DNA of 64,000 nucleotides from Bacteroidota bacterium (GTDB lineage: Bacteria; Bacteroidota; Bacteroidia; B-17B0; Aurantibacillaceae), in contig CANFTW010000003.1 in assembly GCA_947450025.1 (NCBI GenBank), positions 186,001 to 250,000 on the forward strand, in the 5' to 3' direction. Positions 61,601-64,000 of this stretch are shown here, piece after piece. The position numbers and the translations under genes were made by a program. Each line of letters begins with the position of its first letter. Position 1 is the stretch's first letter. The notes beneath the pieces are model-generated. The model ran no database searches. It was given only the letters and a program-made list of their open reading frames with translations, and had not been told where the DNA came from.

Positions 61601-64000
61601 TTTGGGTCAGCAACAGGTACAATTAATTTATCTGGCTCAGGTGGAACACCAGCTTATACCTATAATTTAAATGGCGGAACATATCAAGGATCGACCATAT
61701 TTGCTAATCAATCGGCAGGATCTTATTTAATGGGAATCAAGGATGCGAATGGATGTGTGTCAACTCAGACTATTGCAGTTACCCAACCGCCAGCATTAGC
61801 AATTACAGTTGCAAGTCAAAATGCAAATTGTACAACAGCAAATGGTGTTGGGTCAGCAACAGTTACAGGAGGAACTGGTTTTATTACCTATACATGGAAT
61901 CCTTCAGGTGGCGCTGCAGCAACATCAAATAGCGTGGCTACTGGAAATTATACAGTAACAGCTACTGATGCTAATGGTTGTGTTATTTCTAGTCCAGTTT
62001 CGATTGGTGTTACTTTAGGAGGCACCGCTTCTATTACAGCATCTACAAATATTACATGTAATGGATTGTGTAACGGCAGTATGACGGCAGGAATGATAGG
62101 TGGAACAGCGCCTTTTACATACTCTTGGACTCCAGGAGGTCAAACAACAGCTGTTGCATCAAATTTATGTTCCGGTACCTATTCATGTACTATTACTGAT
62201 TTTTATGGTTGTAAATCAACCGCATTTGGTACAATTACTCAACCATCTGCATTAACTCCCATCATGAATTCTCAAAACGTAAAATGTTATAATACACCAA
62301 CAGGAACAGTTTCTGTAGCTGGGTCTGGAGGTCAATCACCATACTCTTATTCATGGCCAACATTAGCAAGTACTTTAACAACAGTATCAAATGTTGCCTC
62401 AGGAAATTATGATTGTATTACAACAGATGCTAACGGTTGTTCCATTACCACAAGTATCACCGTTACTCAACCAACGTCTATTACATTAACATCATCTGTA
62501 ACAGCTGCAAACTGTAACCAACCAAATGGGTCAGCAACCATTATTGTGTCGGGAGGTATTCCTGCATATACTCAAACATGGAGCGCGTCAGGTTCTCCTA
62601 CAACAGCTGCAATATCAGGTCAATTAGCAGGTACTTATTCAGTTCAAATTAAAGACGCCAACAATTGTTTACAAGCCTTAACGGTTACTATTCCTAACTT
62701 ATCTGGACCATCCATAAGTATTACTAGTCAAACTAATGTGAGTTGTTATAATGGTAATAATGGAGTGGCAACAACATCTGTTACAGGAGGTGTGGCACCT
62801 TATATTTATACCTGGAGTAATGGATTGGTTACACCAAACGGAACAAATTTAACCGCCCAATTATATACGGTTTCAGCAACCGATCAAGCAGGATGTATTG
62901 CCTCAACAAGCGTAAATATTTTACAACCCACCGCATTAACTGTGACAATATCTCCAACACAACCAACATGTTTTGGGGCAACCAACGGTTTAGGAACTGC
63001 TGCTGCATTTGGAGGAACACCTAATTATACGTATGCATGGACTGTTGGCGGCAATGGGTCTATTACAACACCATTAGGTGCAGGAAACTATGGATTAACT
63101 GTTACTGATGGAAATGGATGTATCATAACATCTAGTATGGTGTTGACTAATCCACCTGCCATGGCAGCAAGTATTACATCTACAAACGTAACATGTTTTA
63201 ATGCATGTAATGGATTAGCCGTTGCAACAACAACTAATGGCATTGGCGTCGTAAGTTATGTGTGGACAGGAGGTGCGACCCCTGTGTCTTCTCAAACATT
63301 AACGGGAGCTTGCGCAGGATCATTTACGGTGTTAGCAACCGATCAAAATTTTTGTACAGCTAACGCGGTTGTTAATATTACAGAACCTGCTCAAATAACC
63401 GCAAATATCTCATCCACAGGAAGCGTGACGTGTTATGGGGGAAATAATGGGTTTGCAGTTGTAACTCCTGCAGGAGGAAACGGAGCGTATACATATACAT
63501 GGTCACCAAGTGGCGGAAACTCCGCAACAGCAAGCTCATTAACAGCAGGTTCTTATATTGCAACAATAACGGATGCAACGGGATGTTCAGCTTCTGCCAC
63601 AGCAACTATCATTCAGTCATCAGCATTTACAACAACGTTAACCACTACTAATGTTAATTGTAATGCAGCTTGTGATGGAACGGGAAATATAGCATTTAGT
63701 GGCGGTGTTGGTATTCCTACGTTTTTATGGGAACCAGGATTACAATCAGGCAACTCGGTCAATAATTTATGTGCAGGAAATCAAACGGTGACAATAACTT
63801 CAAACGGTGCTTGTACATCAGTGTTAACTTTTACGTTAACTGAGCCAACGGCGTTAACAGCTATAATTAGTACTACAAATTCAAATTGTGGTCAGGCTAA
63901 TGGGAGTGCTTGTGTGGTTGTAGGTGGAGGAACTTCGCCTTATGGTAGTTTATGGACTAATGGAATTACCACAATGTGTAATAATAACATTATAGCAGGC
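58604..64000 (+). CDS. SprB-like giant cell-surface adhesin, C-terminus outside window
   Basis: The frame opens at ATG 58604 (MKYIFTSLLIFISLSFFSQ, signal peptide) and is open for all 1799 codons to the window end. Domains in order: CUB-like (about 33-142: GGAGGSYGNSQDYTITFCP, YDFMYIYDGP); PKD (about 168-227: YTWDFDNGQTGSG, YTAPGVYVVNLNI); a proprotein-convertase-P-like sandwich (about 293-446: SFLDDLDMIIQCPNGQQVSL, LNGGWCLKITDHAAIDDGYI); then SprB repeats of about 76 residues from residue ~590 on, each with xxxNVTCxGxxNG and GxYxVTVTDANGC. SprB is the T9SS-exported adhesin moved along the cell by the gliding machinery. The C-terminal sorting domain and any SprF partner lie outside the window. 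Cotranscription with the 132-residue gene upstream is likely. Confidence 0.9.
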   Translation, partial: MKYIFTSLLIFISLSFFSQNYLLNGTTNNTTISTCTGNFNDSGGAGGSYGNSQDYTITFCPTTPGNKINLLFTAFATENGYDFMYIYDGPNTGSPSLGVYSGTAVTPIGNVQATASNTSGCITIRFHSDGSVTAAGWAAVISCITPCQTINSVFNSSSPAPVGGIIKICQGQSVTFNGSGTFSSSGAGAAYTWDFDNGQTGSGTTATTTYTAPGVYVVNLNINKSGCINYNKINQIVQVSTTPSFSATTTSTNSICIGQSATLIGSVTPTPFIVNCSPPTAGTTFLPDGSGVSYQSCLTVDCYGSSQTVTSMADIGNICINIEHSFLDDLDMIIQCPNGQQVSLKDDVGGGGTYLGNPIDDVTSGPGTGFTYCFDMSGTALLINGPTVTSGSPAGPSIAAGTYSPAASFAGLIGCPLNGGWCLKITDHAAIDDGYIFNWDINFNATVPASQSFTPTIVSQTWSGPNITSTSGNNAIITPTATGSYCYTLTAVDNFGCSYTTVRCVTVTPGPNAGVSNTLAVCNSAAASNLFSLLGIGALTTGSWTGPTPSLTGGYLGTFNPAGLASGAYNYTYTVPGSGACPPATAVVSVTIRPNPLATLTATNPSCGSTNGQVFINNSSCCAQTITSFASSLGAVSGQTVTGLGAGTPIITLTNSFGCTYTVSTTLSSATGPSSITITPTNANCGNNNGSFTFGSPIGGTSPYVYSINGGAFSATSPTTGLAPGTYSVTVKDAGGCTYTSTTTISNIAGPTAIAGTSSPASCAGATGSYTVTGVTGGSAAYTYSVDGGAFSGATTFSGLASGTHTITVKDANGCFYTTTFSVGIAAGINSALVNASTASCGQSNATATVSAVTGGVPTYSYSYDGGAYTSSSTTTGLPAGNHTVVIMDANTCTLSVLYTVVSLGSPTTSITSFSNVTCFGLANGSCTVAIPTGGAGAPFTYSLTAPLQTNGNGQFSGLPPGTYNISVQDVAGCVATTSVVITQPTQLSLNPSSFPVNCFGSATGTINLSGSGGTPAYTYNLNGGTYQGSTIFANQSAGSYLMGIKDANGCVSTQTIAVTQPPALAITVASQNANCTTANGVGSATVTGGTGFITYTWNPSGGAAATSNSVATGNYTVTATDANGCVISSPVSIGVTLGGTASITASTNITCNGLCNGSMTAGMIGGTAPFTYSWTPGGQTTAVASNLCSGTYSCTITDFYGCKSTAFGTITQPSALTPIMNSQNVKCYNTPTGTVSVAGSGGQSPYSYSWPTLASTLTTVSNVASGNYDCITTDANGCSITTSITVTQPTSITLTSSVTAANCNQPNGSATIIVSGGIPAYTQTWSASGSPTTAAISGQLAGTYSVQIKDANNCLQALTVTIPNLSGPSISITSQTNVSCYNGNNGVATTSVTGGVAPYIYTWSNGLVTPNGTNLTAQLYTVSATDQAGCIASTSVNILQPTALTVTISPTQPTCFGATNGLGTAAAFGGTPNYTYAWTVGGNGSITTPLGAGNYGLTVTDGNGCIITSSMVLTNPPAMAASITSTNVTCFNACNGLAVATTTNGIGVVSYVWTGGATPVSSQTLTGACAGSFTVLATDQNFCTANAVVNITEPAQITANISSTGSVTCYGGNNGFAVVTPAGGNGAYTYTWSPSGGNSATASSLTAGSYIATITDATGCSASATATIIQSSAFTTTLTTTNVNCNAACDGTGNIAFSGGVGIPTFLWEPGLQSGNSVNNLCAGNQTVTITSNGACTSVLTFTLTEPTALTAIISTTNSNCGQANGSACVVVGGGTSPYGSLWTNGITTMCNNNIIAG
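60370..64000 (+). repeat. Tandem array of SprB repeats, about 230 bp each
   Basis: At least 15 complete repeats and part of a sixteenth start near 60400, 60635, 60860, 61095, 61325, 61566, 61795, 62025, 62255, 62480, 62710, 62935, 63165, 63395, 63625 and 63855. They are diverged at the DNA level but share the phase NCxGxxNGxxxxxxxGGxxPYxYxW and xxxPSGTYxVxVTDxNGC. The array continues past the window end. Confidence 0.88.

Noticed and set aside
1-64000. tRNA, rRNA, insertion sequences or prophage
   Set aside because: Reading the gaps showed no cloverleaf-like sequence, no rRNA text, no transposase or integrase and no terminal repeats with target duplications.

Overview
The window comes from an AT-rich Bacteroidota genome, most likely a flavobacterium- or sphingobacterium-like free-living lineage. 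The evidence is type IX secretion (T9SS) sorting domains of both kinds (type A and the gliding-associated type B/CHU_C), a PorP/SprF partner, SprB-type repeats, malate:quinone oxidoreductase, LytTR regulators, TAnnTTTG-like -7 promoter boxes and few clear Shine-Dalgarno sites. I saw no rRNA, tRNA, CRISPR array, prophage or intact insertion sequence.

Left part (1-28 kb), mostly minus strand. A surface-protein operon runs from a 3187-residue LamG/fibronectin-like protein through a small CHU_C protein to a PorP/SprF protein cut by the window edge. Upstream lie two unrecognised envelope genes, an FMN-binding GltB-like oxidoreductase, mqo, and a propeller-type histidine kinase with an overlapping LytTR response regulator. 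Three nearly identical 30-bp sites, each a direct repeat with 21-bp period, sit 58-71 bases before three of these minus-strand genes and look like LytTR operators. rnr and a 1501-residue secreted protein of tandem Ig-like repeats follow.

Centre (28-43 kb). Two tandem PiT phosphate transporters and rpiB point left; nadA, a secreted MORN-repeat protein, an eight-PAS histidine kinase, a second LytTR regulator, mnmG and a methyltransferase point right. The 481-bp gap at the switch is AT-rich and holds eight copies of GTTAATA/TATTAAC. Three parS-like palindromes lie 10 kb to its right. Together with the gene-orientation switch this suggests that the window spans the chromosomal replication origin; skew was not computed.

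Right part (43-64 kb). A TetR/SDR pair with a repeated operator, fumC, a secreted SGNH-hydrolase-like protein, mfd, two paralogous T9SS type A proteins, then a run of thioesterase, LolA-like protein, lipoprotein and FabZ-like hot-dog protein resembling the accessory half of an aryl-polyene/flexirubin locus without ketosynthases. DUF420 and rpoN follow. The window ends inside a giant SprB-like adhesin (CUB, PKD, P-like domain, then at least 15 SprB repeats) that has no stop codon within the window.

Overall this is core chromosome around a probable origin, with large secreted or surface proteins on both sides. The most original signals are the repeated LytTR-like operators and the origin/parS arrangement.
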